Counted from the stretch's first letter, positions 6,982 to 14,357 are shown. The stretch is DNA of 17,426 nt from M3007 sp038327555 (GCA_038327555.1 JBBQLD010000046.1:1-17426), one strand, 5' to 3'. A program made the numbers and translations. The notes: a model not told the origin generated them from the letters alone.

Positions 6982-7340
6982 ATTGTCCTCGTTATTACAT
7001 TTTGTCGTTCGTCATTGAAGGGCCTTCGGAATGGTGCGCAAGGTTTGGGAAAAGTTGGCAAATTTTCTCCCAGCACTTTCTTTTTGCCTCTTTTTTAGAA
7101 TGAAACTTATTTTCACCTCCAAATCTGGCCTTTTGTATGGAACCAACTGTTCAACGATTTGAAGTCAAGGAATATCCGGTTACGAATGGATGCCTCCTTT
7201 TTGGCGGGTTGATTTTGAGCCCATTCCGTTTGAAAAATGCAACATGCGAAGTCCAAACAGACCCTGGAAAAAAAGCATACAAAGTCCGATTCGGCTGAGG
7301 AACGGTATCGTTTCACTGTTCCTAAAATCAGAATGTCCCC
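6982..7340. other. Intergenic region between divergent genes
   Basis: This 359-base stretch separates the DUF423 gene from the 883-aa protein gene. It holds a perfect small palindrome, GAAGG-G-CCTTC (7017-7027), and an imperfect inverted repeat, GGGAAAA with TTTTCTCCC (7047-7053 and 7063-7071), followed by T-rich sequence. I saw no consensus promoter. The only candidate gene is the weak small ORF at 7137-7298. Confidence 0.5.
7137..7298 (+). CDS. Possible small protein, 53 aa, unrecognised
   Basis: An ATG at 7137 opens a 53-codon frame (MEPTVQRFEVKEYPVTNG...) ending at TGA 7296-7298, in the leader of the 883-aa protein gene (ATG 42 nt further on). Alternating hydrophobic and polar residues and plausible codon use make it gene-like. 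A frame of this length is also easily found by chance, I recognise no family, and no ribosome-binding site is visible. It may simply be 5' untranslated sequence. Confidence 0.2.
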   Translation: MEPTVQRFEVKEYPVTNGCLLFGGLILSPFRLKNATCEVQTDPGKKAYKVRFG

Positions 7341-9992
7341 ATGCGCATCGAAACCAAACCAGGCATTTTACCTCGCCGTATCCTCCTCCTCTTCACCAGC
7401 ATCCTCCTCGCTGCGCTCTTTCTATTTCTTTTTTTGCCCCGCAATGCAGGGGCTTTTCGTGCCGTACCGGCCCAAACTTCTCTCTTGTTGGAATGTACGG
7501 GACTGCTTCGAGCTAAAATCTTGACGGACAAAACACCCGACGCACCATGGCGCGAAGTGCTGCACAGCACGCTTTTTGAGCATTGTTTTGAGGATGCAGA
7601 TGCCGCCTTCAAACTCTTTGGACATGATCCCAATGTGCTTCGCGCCTTTGCAAAGAACAAAGCCCTTGCGGCCTTCTCACTTCATCCTGCCGATAGTCTC
7701 CATGCCCTTTTCGCGCTTGAACTTGACGCGGATTTTGAGCTGGAAAAAAGCCTTAAAACCAATAAACTAAGCCCCAAATATTTCCCCCACCAATTTCACG
7801 GAAACGATATCTTCAACGTCCACCTCTCCAAAACCGAGCAAATTGAAGTGACAATATCTGGCCGAATTTTGCTCTTTTCGCGGCGGGCAACTTTGCTCGA
7901 AGACGCACTCGCCCAACTCGAAAACCCGCATAATTGGTGGGCTGATCGACCCCATATCAGTGATTTGCCAGAGTCGCCCCTGCGCATTCATATTCGCCCA
8001 TCGTCCCTTGCAGCGCAGTGGCGCGGTCAAATGAATGCCCATTGGCGCGAATTGCCCGATTTGCTGGCGCGAAACGTCGAATGGCTTGGGCTTTCATGGG
8101 ATGGGAAATCGCTAAAAGCTTTAGCTGAAACAAATGGCTTTCTCCGTAATTTAAGTAGTTGGGGCCAAACGCCGGGCAACTTGATATACAGCCTTTTGCC
8201 CGACAATACCGCTTTTTTAGTCCGGGCTGGTTTGGGCAATGTTGCTGGCTTTTTTAGAACAATTGGCGAAGAACGTTCCAGCGATTTCGAGCAATACGTG
8301 GAGCCCTGGGTGGGCACAGAAGCCGCAATTGCCGTGACGGAGCCACTTTCTCCCGAGCTCAAGGGAGATCGCTTATTGCTGCTTGCTGTGCGCGACAGTT
8401 CGATGGCGATCAAAAAGCTGCAAGCCTTTGGGAAAGCACATGGTACCTTGCCCGGCACGACAGGGGCATATCAAATGTTTGAGGTGCTGAGCTTCCAAAG
8501 TTCATCGCTGCTGAAGCCGCTTTTGGGCGATGATGAGGCGTTTCGAAACCCGGTTTGTGCACTGGTTGGCGGATTTGCTGTTTTTGCACCTGATCGCTCC
8601 TCGCTAGAGATTTTTTTGGATAAATATCTTGTAAATCAGACCCTTTCGGCCAACGTAGATTTCCTCCAACTCCAACAAAAACACGCCCAGAATGGTCTAG
8701 CCTCGTTTATGTTGAATACTGCTTATCTGCCGAGTCTTTTGCAGAACCTGTGTGGTACAAAAGGGGAAGCATCGTTTGCTAAGACCGGTTTTATTGGGGC
8801 TGAACTACAGCCCGGTTTTGGTCGAAAAATGGAGCTTACACTGACCAGCCAAGCCATTTCTCAACCCCTTGCGGAGACGGATATTTTATGGAAATCTGTG
8901 TTTGCAGCGCCCGTAGCTACCCAGCCGTATCTAGTGGAACAAGCAGCGAACAAAACCTTCGTGCTCATTCAGGATCTGGAAAACAACCTGCACTGTCTGG
9001 ATGCTCAAAACGGCGCAAATGATTGGAATCGAGCACTACCCAATCGCATCCTTTCGGAGATTAGTGGTATTGATTTTTATGGAAACGGAGCAAAATGTTA
9101 CACGTTCAGTACAGCCACGCAGCTCTACACCCTGAATGAAAAAGGGCATGATGTGGATGGTTTCCCCTTCAAATTATCAGCCAAAGCTACCAATGGTGCT
9201 ACTGTGGTTGAATTTGATCAAAACACAAAATTCAACTACTTCGTGGCTTGTGAAAACGGCAAAATTTACGGTTTCGGGCCTCAGGGTAAGCCGCTTGACG
9301 GCTGGAATGGACTGACTATCCCTGCTTTCGAATCAAAAACAGCTAAAAAGCCAGCGGCAGATAAAGGCAAAGTGCGACAACCCATGCTCCATTTTCAATA
9401 TAAGGGGAAGGATTATTTAGCCGTATTGACTGAAGGAGGTCTGCTGTCGGTCTTTGGCCGGGATGGAGCCCTGCGTTTCGAACCGGTGCAGCTAGACAAC
9501 GCAAACGGAGCTGGGGAATTCAACACTCCCTTGCAAGTGGATGCAGCATCTAATGCGCCGCACATCTATTGTGGCAATTCGAGAGGGAGTATTTTTGCTT
9601 GTGATTTAATGGGCCAGGTATCCACAATGCAAGTTGGCAAGCCTGGAAGTGTTGCAGCGTTTGGCCAATTGAGTGGCGATGCCCGTTTTGAATGGGCGGT
9701 TTTGGAAGGAAAAAATTTGACTGTTGGCGGTTGGGGTAAATTGGGAGCGTTTCAGACTTTTAAGACTCAGTTTCCGGAAAAACAGCACCTTGTGTTTATT
9801 ACCAATGCCCATCAAATTGGAACAGTGAACAAGCAAGGCCGACGCGTTTGGTTGCTGGACAATAAGGGCAATACGGTTCCTGGGTTTCCGCTGGGGGGGA
9901 ATACAGCCTTCGAATTTTGCCGCCTTAACGAGGTGGATATGCTGGTTTCGGGCAATGTAAATGGCGTGTGGGCATATCGGGTACGGCAATAA
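7341..9992 (+). CDS. Membrane-anchored protein with C-terminal PQQ-like beta-propeller, function unknown
   Basis: The 883-residue protein has one N-terminal membrane segment (about residues 13-34, very Leu/Phe-rich, after Arg residues) that acts as an uncleaved anchor or signal. The following about 480 residues resemble the DUF3352-type proteins of Bacteroidota, which is a tentative match. From about residue 530 the sequence has repeats such as VLIQDLENNLHCLDAQNG, DVDGFPF (about 605) and TVPGFPL (about 845), typical of PQQ-like or FG-GAP-type propeller blades. The domain order suggests a periplasm-facing protein in which an N-terminal scaffold is joined to a propeller used for binding. There is no T9SS sorting domain, unlike the other propeller protein in this window. 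No catalytic residues are recognised. Confidence 0.8.
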   Translation: MRIETKPGILPRRILLLFTSILLAALFLFLFLPRNAGAFRAVPAQTSLLLECTGLLRAKILTDKTPDAPWREVLHSTLFEHCFEDADAAFKLFGHDPNVLRAFAKNKALAAFSLHPADSLHALFALELDADFELEKSLKTNKLSPKYFPHQFHGNDIFNVHLSKTEQIEVTISGRILLFSRRATLLEDALAQLENPHNWWADRPHISDLPESPLRIHIRPSSLAAQWRGQMNAHWRELPDLLARNVEWLGLSWDGKSLKALAETNGFLRNLSSWGQTPGNLIYSLLPDNTAFLVRAGLGNVAGFFRTIGEERSSDFEQYVEPWVGTEAAIAVTEPLSPELKGDRLLLLAVRDSSMAIKKLQAFGKAHGTLPGTTGAYQMFEVLSFQSSSLLKPLLGDDEAFRNPVCALVGGFAVFAPDRSSLEIFLDKYLVNQTLSANVDFLQLQQKHAQNGLASFMLNTAYLPSLLQNLCGTKGEASFAKTGFIGAELQPGFGRKMELTLTSQAISQPLAETDILWKSVFAAPVATQPYLVEQAANKTFVLIQDLENNLHCLDAQNGANDWNRALPNRILSEISGIDFYGNGAKCYTFSTATQLYTLNEKGHDVDGFPFKLSAKATNGATVVEFDQNTKFNYFVACENGKIYGFGPQGKPLDGWNGLTIPAFESKTAKKPAADKGKVRQPMLHFQYKGKDYLAVLTEGGLLSVFGRDGALRFEPVQLDNANGAGEFNTPLQVDAASNAPHIYCGNSRGSIFACDLMGQVSTMQVGKPGSVAAFGQLSGDARFEWAVLEGKNLTVGGWGKLGAFQTFKTQFPEKQHLVFITNAHQIGTVNKQGRRVWLLDNKGNTVPGFPLGGNTAFEFCRLNEVDMLVSGNVNGVWAYRVRQ

Positions 9993-10085
9993 GTGCTAGG
10001 CGTGGGTTTCTCAATCGCAACAGGGTTTAGATAGGATTAGCCGATTTATTGGACAATTTTACTACGAACAGAGACAAAATTTATT

Positions 10086-10093
10086 TATATTTG
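10086..10093 (+). promoter_or_regulatory. Perfect -7 box of the dodecin gene
   Basis: TATATTTG is an exact TAnnTTTG match 48 nt before the dodecin ATG; the expected -33 TTTG at 19-21 nt is not obvious. The leader also carries a perfect small palindrome, GTTTAA-CCTT-TTAAAC (10115-10130), 11 nt before the start codon, where a hairpin could affect translation. Confidence 0.55.
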
Positions 10094-10141
10094 CAGAACA
10101 AGTGTGCTCAAACCGTTTAACCTTTTAAACAAATATCTACT

Positions 10142-10345
10142 ATGGCAATTTTAAAAGTAATTGAAATCCTCAGTGAATCGGCTATTAGCTGGGAGGACGC
10201 GACTAAAAAAGGGGTTGTAAAAACTTCAGAATCTGTGCGCAACATTCGTTCGGCGCATGTGCAAAATCAGAGCGTTACTATAAAAGACGGCAAGGTTCAG
10301 ATGTTCCGTGTGAACTTGAAAATCAGTTTCGAGGTCGAAGGCTGA
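10142..10345 (+). CDS. Dodecin family protein
   Basis: The 67-residue protein matches dodecins over its full length: MAILKVIEIL (strand 1), SWEDATKKGVVKTSESVRNI (helix) and the two C-terminal strands ending VNLKISFEVEG. Dodecins assemble into hollow dodecamers that store flavins or, in some relatives, bind other ligands such as calcium. By alignment with the flavin-binding dodecins, the position of the flavin-stacking Trp is Ser37 (IRSAHV), so classical flavin stacking is doubtful. This is also true of a broad Trp-less branch of the family. The gene stands alone behind a perfect -7 box and is followed by a MITE-like repeat. Confidence 0.9.
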   Translation: MAILKVIEILSESAISWEDATKKGVVKTSESVRNIRSAHVQNQSVTIKDGKVQMFRVNLKISFEVEG

Positions 10346-10412
10346 CCTCTAAAGGCTTGAAACCTCGCAGATTTTTAAAATTTAGCGTGTGTACACAAAT
10401 GCAAAGCCGAAC

Positions 10413-10566
10413 GGGTTTTTCATGTTACAGCGTAGCGGAGACATCCACACAACCCAAGTCCAATGAAAATGCTTCGTTTCTCAACGGAACTAGCTTTGAT
10501 TTAAAGGGATTTCGAAGTCTCTTGGCTTGTGTAGATGTCTCCGCTGCGCTACGACATAACAAACCC
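10413..10566. repeat. MITE-like palindromic element, copy A
   Basis: Imperfect 40-nt arms (10413-10452 and 10527-10566) are inverted copies; the inner 31 positions match at 26. They share motifs such as GCGGAGACATC. They flank a 74-bp core that has no ORF. A second copy, B, lies at 14164-14316 with nearly the same length. The flank at 10382-10412 is homologous to 14132-14162 in the same orientation, whereas the cores are in opposite orientation. The element sits between the dodecin gene and the convergent phosphoribosyltransferase gene. Confidence 0.8.
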
Positions 10567-10583
10567 AATCCCTCCTCCATTTT

Positions 10584-11084
10584 TTACCTTAAAAACACCG
10601 CCATTTCTTCCACGTCTCGAATGCGCACTTCAATGTCCTCGCGCAAAGTTGTGGCGAGTGAGAGGCCTACATAATCCGCTTTGATCGGAAAGGATTTATG
10701 TTGACGATCTACCAACACCGCTACCTCAACTTTTTTAGGCACCACGCTCAAGAGCGGCTGGACCGCATAAAAAATGGTGCGCCCGGTGTTCGCCACGTCG
10801 TCTACAATTATGATGGATTTGCCCCGAAGTTGGTCAGCAGATAATTCTACCTCAGGGGCATACTCAACCGGATTTGCAGGATTCAGCCGAATGCGTGTGA
10901 GTGTAAGTTTTGTGCTTTGGGTAGCAACTACTTCCAATTCAGCCAGTAAAAGACGGGCAAAACCCAGGCCGTTGTTGTTGAGCCCGGCGAGGATAATTTC
11001 AGGCTCGCCGTAATTGCGCTCCAGAATTTCGATTGCAATTCGACGGATTTTTTGACGGATCTGGCGGTCGGTAAGTATTTGCAT
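10584..11084 (-). CDS. pyrR: PyrR-like phosphoribosyltransferase
   Basis: The 166-residue protein has a type I phosphoribosyltransferase fold with the PRPP-binding loop IIIVDDVANTGRT at about residues 90-102. The downstream LVDRQHKSFPIKADYVG (about 123-139) is the characteristic PyrR segment (LVDRGHRELPIRADY in Bacillus). PyrR proteins bind uridine nucleotides and pyr mRNA and many also have uracil phosphoribosyltransferase activity. The Bacteroidota homologues are often annotated only as phosphoribosyltransferases, and RNA binding should not be assumed. It starts at an ATG with an AAAGGA-like sequence just upstream. It is divergent from the Fe-S gene, with no pyrimidine gene nearby and no anti-terminator structure seen in its leader. 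Confidence 0.8.
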   Translation of the reverse strand: MQILTDRQIRQKIRRIAIEILERNYGEPEIILAGLNNNGLGFARLLLAELEVVATQSTKLTLTRIRLNPANPVEYAPEVELSADQLRGKSIIIVDDVANTGRTIFYAVQPLLSVVPKKVEVAVLVDRQHKSFPIKADYVGLSLATTLREDIEVRIRDVEEMAVFLR

Positions 11085-11105
11085 CCTTTCTAAATTTTAT
11101 AACAG

Positions 11106-11118
11106 CGTTGAAACAACG
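11106..11118. promoter_or_regulatory. Small palindrome in a divergent intergenic region
   Basis: CGTTG-AAA-CAACG is a perfect 5-bp inverted repeat between the divergent pyrR-like and Fe-S genes. It is placed like an operator, but at this size it could be chance. On the plus strand a near -7 sequence, TATTTTG (11151-11157), lies 20 nt before the Fe-S ATG. Confidence 0.25.
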
Positions 11119-11177
11119 GAAATCTTCGCAAAAGTCCAACGCTCTTGCTGTATTTTGTGCCCTGAAACGTTTTTTTT

Positions 11178-12500
11178 ATGATTCAATCGCTCCTTTTTAT
11201 TTTGGTTGCTGGTGCGGCAAGCTGGTTTACCTGGAAAGGCTTCAGCCGGGTGTGGCGAAATATCCAACTGGGCAAGCCTGAAAAGATCAATGACAACAAA
11301 CCCCAACGCTGGCGGAATGTGTTCTTAATCGCCATGGGGCAGCAAAAGATGTTCAAAAAATGGCTGCCGGCAGTGCTACACCTGACTTTGTATGTTGCCT
11401 TTGTCGTAACCCAAGTGGAGTTAATCGAGATCATTGTGGACGGCATTTTCGGTACCCACAGATTCTTCGCGCCTTACCTCGGCGGGTTTTACACTTTCGT
11501 GATCAGCAGCATTGAGGTGTTATCGGTATTGGCATTTGTGGCTACGATTATCTTTTTGGCCAGAAGAAACCTGCTTCGCGTGGCGCGTTTTCAAAACCCT
11601 GAAATGAAAGGATTCCCTTCCCGGGATGCTAACCTGATCCTTTTGGGCGAGCTAGTCCTCATTATCGGAATATTCTGCATGAACGGTGGGGACAAAGTGT
11701 TGCAATTAAGAGGCGTAGAGCATTATCATCTTACCGGGAATTTCGCGGTAAGCACCTGGTTGGGGCCTGCTTTATTTGGTGGAATGAGCGACGCTGCGGT
11801 GATGGTCGTAGAAAGATTTGGCTGGTGGCTGCACATTTTCACGGTGTTCGGATTCCTTTGTTATTTGCCTTATTCCAAACATTTGCATATTATCCTGGCT
11901 TTTCCCAATACTTGGTATGCTCGTCTTACGTCAAAAGGGCACATGGAGAATATGCCTGAAATTCAATCTGAAGTAAGGGCCATGATGGGCTTGCAACCCC
12001 TCGAAGGTGCTCCAACCCCAGCAGCGCAAAACGCCGCGCTTGAGTTTGGAGCCAATGATGTATTTTCGCTTTCCTGGAACAATATCCTTCAGGCTTATTC
12101 CTGCACCGAATGCGGCCGTTGCACCGCAGTTTGTCCGGCCAGTATTACGGGTAAAAAACTATCGCCTCGCAAAGTGATGATGGACGTGCGCGATCGAGCG
12201 GAGGAAGCGGGTCAGCAAATAGCAAGCGGGAAACAGCAATTGGCAAGTTACGATGATGGGAAGAGCTTGTTTGACCGCATCACGCCTGAAGAACTCCATG
12301 CCTGCACCACTTGCAACGCCTGCGTGGAAGCCTGCCCGGTGCTGATTAATCCCTTAGAGATCATCCTGCAAATGCGCCGCCACGAGATTTTGACTCAAAG
12401 TGCTGGTCCGGCAGAGTGGTTGCCGATGTTTAACGCTATTGAAAATGCCGGAGCGGCTTGGGCGATGAGTGAGGCACGTGAGGCCTGGAGAGCGGGCTAA
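11178..12500 (+). CDS. Membrane-bound 4Fe-4S oxidoreductase subunit (NarI/HdrC-like)
   Basis: The 440-residue protein has about five or six membrane segments in its first 240 residues (for example 3-18, 64-90, 104-128, 153-168 and 217-232). They carry His residues (68, 219, 235, 237) that could bind haem b as in NarI-type subunits. The C-terminal part holds two 4Fe-4S motifs: C309-x2-C-x2-C-x3-C319 and C376-x2-C-x2-C-x3-C386, each ending CP. This combination is the HdrC or DsrMK-like electron carrier that passes electrons between the quinone pool and a CCG-domain partner. That partner is probably the CCG protein at 13334, now separated by an inserted HEPN gene. It starts at an ATG. The electron donor and substrate are unknown. 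Confidence 0.9.
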   Translation: MIQSLLFILVAGAASWFTWKGFSRVWRNIQLGKPEKINDNKPQRWRNVFLIAMGQQKMFKKWLPAVLHLTLYVAFVVTQVELIEIIVDGIFGTHRFFAPYLGGFYTFVISSIEVLSVLAFVATIIFLARRNLLRVARFQNPEMKGFPSRDANLILLGELVLIIGIFCMNGGDKVLQLRGVEHYHLTGNFAVSTWLGPALFGGMSDAAVMVVERFGWWLHIFTVFGFLCYLPYSKHLHIILAFPNTWYARLTSKGHMENMPEIQSEVRAMMGLQPLEGAPTPAAQNAALEFGANDVFSLSWNNILQAYSCTECGRCTAVCPASITGKKLSPRKVMMDVRDRAEEAGQQIASGKQQLASYDDGKSLFDRITPEELHACTTCNACVEACPVLINPLEIILQMRRHEILTQSAGPAEWLPMFNAIENAGAAWAMSEAREAWRAG

Positions 12501-12514
12501 AGAAAATACTTACT

Positions 12515-12574
12515 AAAAATAAAAAACCCGGTTTCATACACCAGCATCTAATATCTGGGAGAGGAAAGACCGGG
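12515..12574 (-). terminator. Intrinsic terminator of the predicted small RNA
   Basis: On the minus strand a GC-rich stem (12569-12574 with 12527-12532, six pairs, extended by three more after a 2-nt bulge) is followed by TTTTTT-A-TTTTT (12515-12526). On the plus strand the same stem has no T-run after it, so termination is strand-specific. Confidence 0.65.
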
Positions 12575-12596
12575 ACTGCAAATTATTCTTAGTTAA
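12520..12596 (-). ncRNA. Predicted structured small RNA (~75 nt) divergent from the Abi/HEPN gene
   Basis: Between the Fe-S gene and the HEPN gene, the minus strand has a consensus promoter (12602-12632), a likely start near 12594-12597 and an intrinsic terminator ending near 12520. The transcript would be about 75 nt: a short unpaired 5' part, then an outer stem (CCCGGU with ACCGGG, plus UUC/GAA past a CU bulge) enclosing an inner CCAG/CUGG hairpin with a 10-nt loop. No ORF fits inside it. Abi genes of the AbiF kind are known from comparative work to be accompanied by a structured RNA (the abiF RNA motif), and this RNA is in the right place. The match to that motif itself was not checked, and the orientation rests on promoter and terminator only. 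Confidence 0.55.
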
Positions 12597-12601
12597 TGGG
12601 A

Positions 12602-12632
12602 CAAAGATAATCCCAAATCTAACATGAACAAA
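12602..12632 (-). promoter_or_regulatory. Consensus Bacteroidota promoter for the small RNA
   Basis: On the minus strand TTTG (12629-12632), a 19-nt spacer and TATCTTTG (12602-12609) form a perfect -33/-7 pair, the best promoter in the window. The -33 box overlaps codons 2-3 of the HEPN gene, so the two transcripts are tightly linked. The -7 box lies within a GGGA/TCCC inverted repeat (12598-12614). Confidence 0.65.
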
Positions 12633-13271
12633 AAGTTTCTTCAAAAAGTATTTTCTGACGAACGCACTCAAAAGTATTTTGACCTTTATTTGGATGAAGG
12701 CAGGTCGCTTAAGCATTACTACGCCAACCTGTATACTTCAGAGGCCTTTTACCCAATCCTTTCTATCTTGGAAGTGGCCTTGCGAAATAGTTTGAACCGA
12801 GAGCTTTCTACTATGTTCAAAACCAAAGATTGGCACACCAGGCTTAGTGCAATCCCAGGTTTAAACAGTTTGAACCGTGAAATCACGCTCGCAATAAATC
12901 ATATCACGAAACGTGGAGAGCCTATTAATGCCTCAAAAGTAGTAGCGGAACTGACTTTAGGCTTTTGGGTTAGGCTTCTGAATGTGGAATATGAGAAAAT
13001 TTTGTGGAAAGACCTTCGTAGAGCATTTCCTTTTATGCCTAAATTAAAACGTAAGAGACAGAATGTTTCAGCACCCTTGAATAAAATACGTAATTTCCGT
13101 AATAGAGTTTATCATAACGAACCAATTACTTGGAATTTCGCCTATCTTGAGGAAATGCATTCAGAAATACACACGGTGCTTGGTTGGCTCAATAGAGATT
13201 TGCCAATATTTTGTACACCAGTTGACCGTGTAATGAATGTTCTTGAACAAGCCCAAGAAAGTTTGAAATAG
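12624..13271 (+). CDS. Abi-family (AbiD/AbiF-like) HEPN-domain protein
   Basis: The 215-residue protein has the hallmarks of the Abi_2-type abortive infection family: LEVALRNSLNREL at 49-61, LTLGFWVRLLNVEYEKILWKDLR at 110-132, and LNKIRNFRNRVYHNEPI at 152-168. The last contains the HEPN RNase motif R-N-x3-H (R159, N160, H164). HEPN proteins of this kind are usually RNases that act as toxins or phage-defence effectors. The gene is visibly AT-rich: sampled 60-base lines give about 37-40% G+C, against 52-60% for lines of the following gene. It lies between two Fe-S genes that look like former neighbours, which suggests acquisition. It has no clear promoter of its own; a predicted small RNA is encoded divergently just upstream. 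I cannot tell AbiD from AbiF by eye. Confidence 0.85.
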   Translation: MNKKFLQKVFSDERTQKYFDLYLDEGRSLKHYYANLYTSEAFYPILSILEVALRNSLNRELSTMFKTKDWHTRLSAIPGLNSLNREITLAINHITKRGEPINASKVVAELTLGFWVRLLNVEYEKILWKDLRRAFPFMPKLKRKRQNVSAPLNKIRNFRNRVYHNEPITWNFAYLEEMHSEIHTVLGWLNRDLPIFCTPVDRVMNVLEQAQESLK

Positions 13272-13333
13272 AATAATGGGAGTGTGAAAACAAGTTATCA
13301 TAATATACTTCTAAAGCATTGACAATCAACACT

Positions 13334-14110
13334 ATGACAGCATATACCATGGCCGAAATGGCCACACAAGGCAAGAATCCTGAAATCCTTTTCTGGGTAG
13401 GTTGCGCTGGCTCCTTTGATGCCCGCGCCCAAAAAATAACCCGTGCGCTTTGCGAGATACTGAATCACGCGGGAGTGGAATTTGCCATTCTCGGTAATGA
13501 AGAACGCTGCACGGGAGATCCGGCCCGTCGCGCTGGAAACGAGTTCCTATTTCAGATGACAGCCACGATGAATATCGAAACGCTCAACATGTATGGCGTT
13601 AAAAAAATCGTGACCGCCTGTCCGCATTGTTTCAATACCTTGAAAAATGAATACCCGGAACTCGGTGGAAATTACGAGGTGGTGCACCATACTCAGCTAA
13701 TCAATGAATTGATTGTCAACGGAAAACTCAAGTTGAAAGAAGGGGGTGACTTCAAGGGCCAACGCATCACTTACCACGATTCCTGCTATCTGGGTCGTGC
13801 CAACGACGTATACGAGGCACCCCGAGCGCTGCTCGAAAGCCTCGACGTGGATCTGGTTGAAATGAAACGTTCGCGCAAAAACGGTCTTTGTTGCGGTGCT
13901 GGCGGTGCTCAAATGTGGAAAGAAGACGAGCCCGGCGAAAAACGTATCAGCCTCGAACGTATCGAAGAAGCACTCGAAACAAATCCTGTTGCTGTGGTGG
14001 CCAACTGCCCTTTCTGCATCACCATGTTGCAGGATGGCTTGAAAGCCAAGGAACGGAATGAACAAATTCCTGTGTACGATCTTTCAGAGATGATCCTTTC
14101 CAGGTTATAA
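13334..14110 (+). CDS. CCG-domain (Fe-S) oxidoreductase subunit, HdrB/LutA-like
   Basis: The 258-residue protein has two CCG (DUF224) modules: first C24 (WVGCAG), C59 and C96-x2-C99 (ACPHC); second C151 (HDSCYLGR), C186-C187 (GLCCGAGG) and C225-x2-C228 (NCPFC). Such domains bind non-cubane or 4Fe-4S clusters in HdrB, the GlcF/LutA proteins and related membrane redox complexes. It lacks its own membrane part and 4Fe-4S ferredoxin domain, which the protein at 11178-12500 supplies, so the two probably form one complex. The frame extends to a TTG at 13319; the ATG at 13334 is preferred, and a second ATG at 13349 is possible. The dehydrogenase substrate cannot be inferred. Confidence 0.9.
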   Translation: MTAYTMAEMATQGKNPEILFWVGCAGSFDARAQKITRALCEILNHAGVEFAILGNEERCTGDPARRAGNEFLFQMTATMNIETLNMYGVKKIVTACPHCFNTLKNEYPELGGNYEVVHHTQLINELIVNGKLKLKEGGDFKGQRITYHDSCYLGRANDVYEAPRALLESLDVDLVEMKRSRKNGLCCGAGGAQMWKEDEPGEKRISLERIEEALETNPVAVVANCPFCITMLQDGLKAKERNEQIPVYDLSEMILSRL

Positions 14111-14163
14111 GACCTTGTAGGGTTTTATGATCTAGCGTATGTACATAAATACAAAGCTGAACA

Positions 14164-14316
14164 GGTTTGTCATGTCGCAGCGCAGTGGAGACATCTACAC
14201 AAGCCAGGAGCCTTCGAAATCCCCTTTAAATTAAAGCTGGTTTCGTTGATAAACGATGCATTTTCATTGAACTTGGGTTGTGTGGATGTCTGCGCTTCGC
14301 TGCGACATGACAAATC
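14164..14316. repeat. MITE-like palindromic element, copy B (core inverted relative to copy A)
   Basis: Arms of about 39 nt (14164-14202 and 14278-14316) are inverted copies; 27 of the 31 inner positions match. They enclose a core that, read in reverse complement, aligns with the core of copy A (10453-10526) with roughly ten differences. The left flank aligns with that of copy A in the same direction. It fills the gap between the CCG gene and the conserved protein at 14358, ending 42 nt before that ATG, so it may provide part of its leader. Confidence 0.8.
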
Positions 14317-14357
14317 CCAAAAAATCTTTCTACCCTGACCACATTCAACACATTCCC

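Noticed and set aside
7113..7316. Minus-strand 67-codon frame upstream of the 883-aa protein
   Set aside because: No recognisable features, biased composition, and no promoter or ribosome-binding site seen.
12506..13315. Imperfect direct repeat flanking the HEPN module (12506-12517 ATACTTACTAAA, 13305-13315 ATACTTCTAAA) as target-site duplication
   Set aside because: It is short, AT-rich and differs by an insertion, so it could be chance; only comparison with an empty site could rescue it.
14280..14357. Earlier ATG (14280) for the conserved protein at 14358
   Set aside because: The extra 26 codons fall largely inside the arm of MITE-like copy B.
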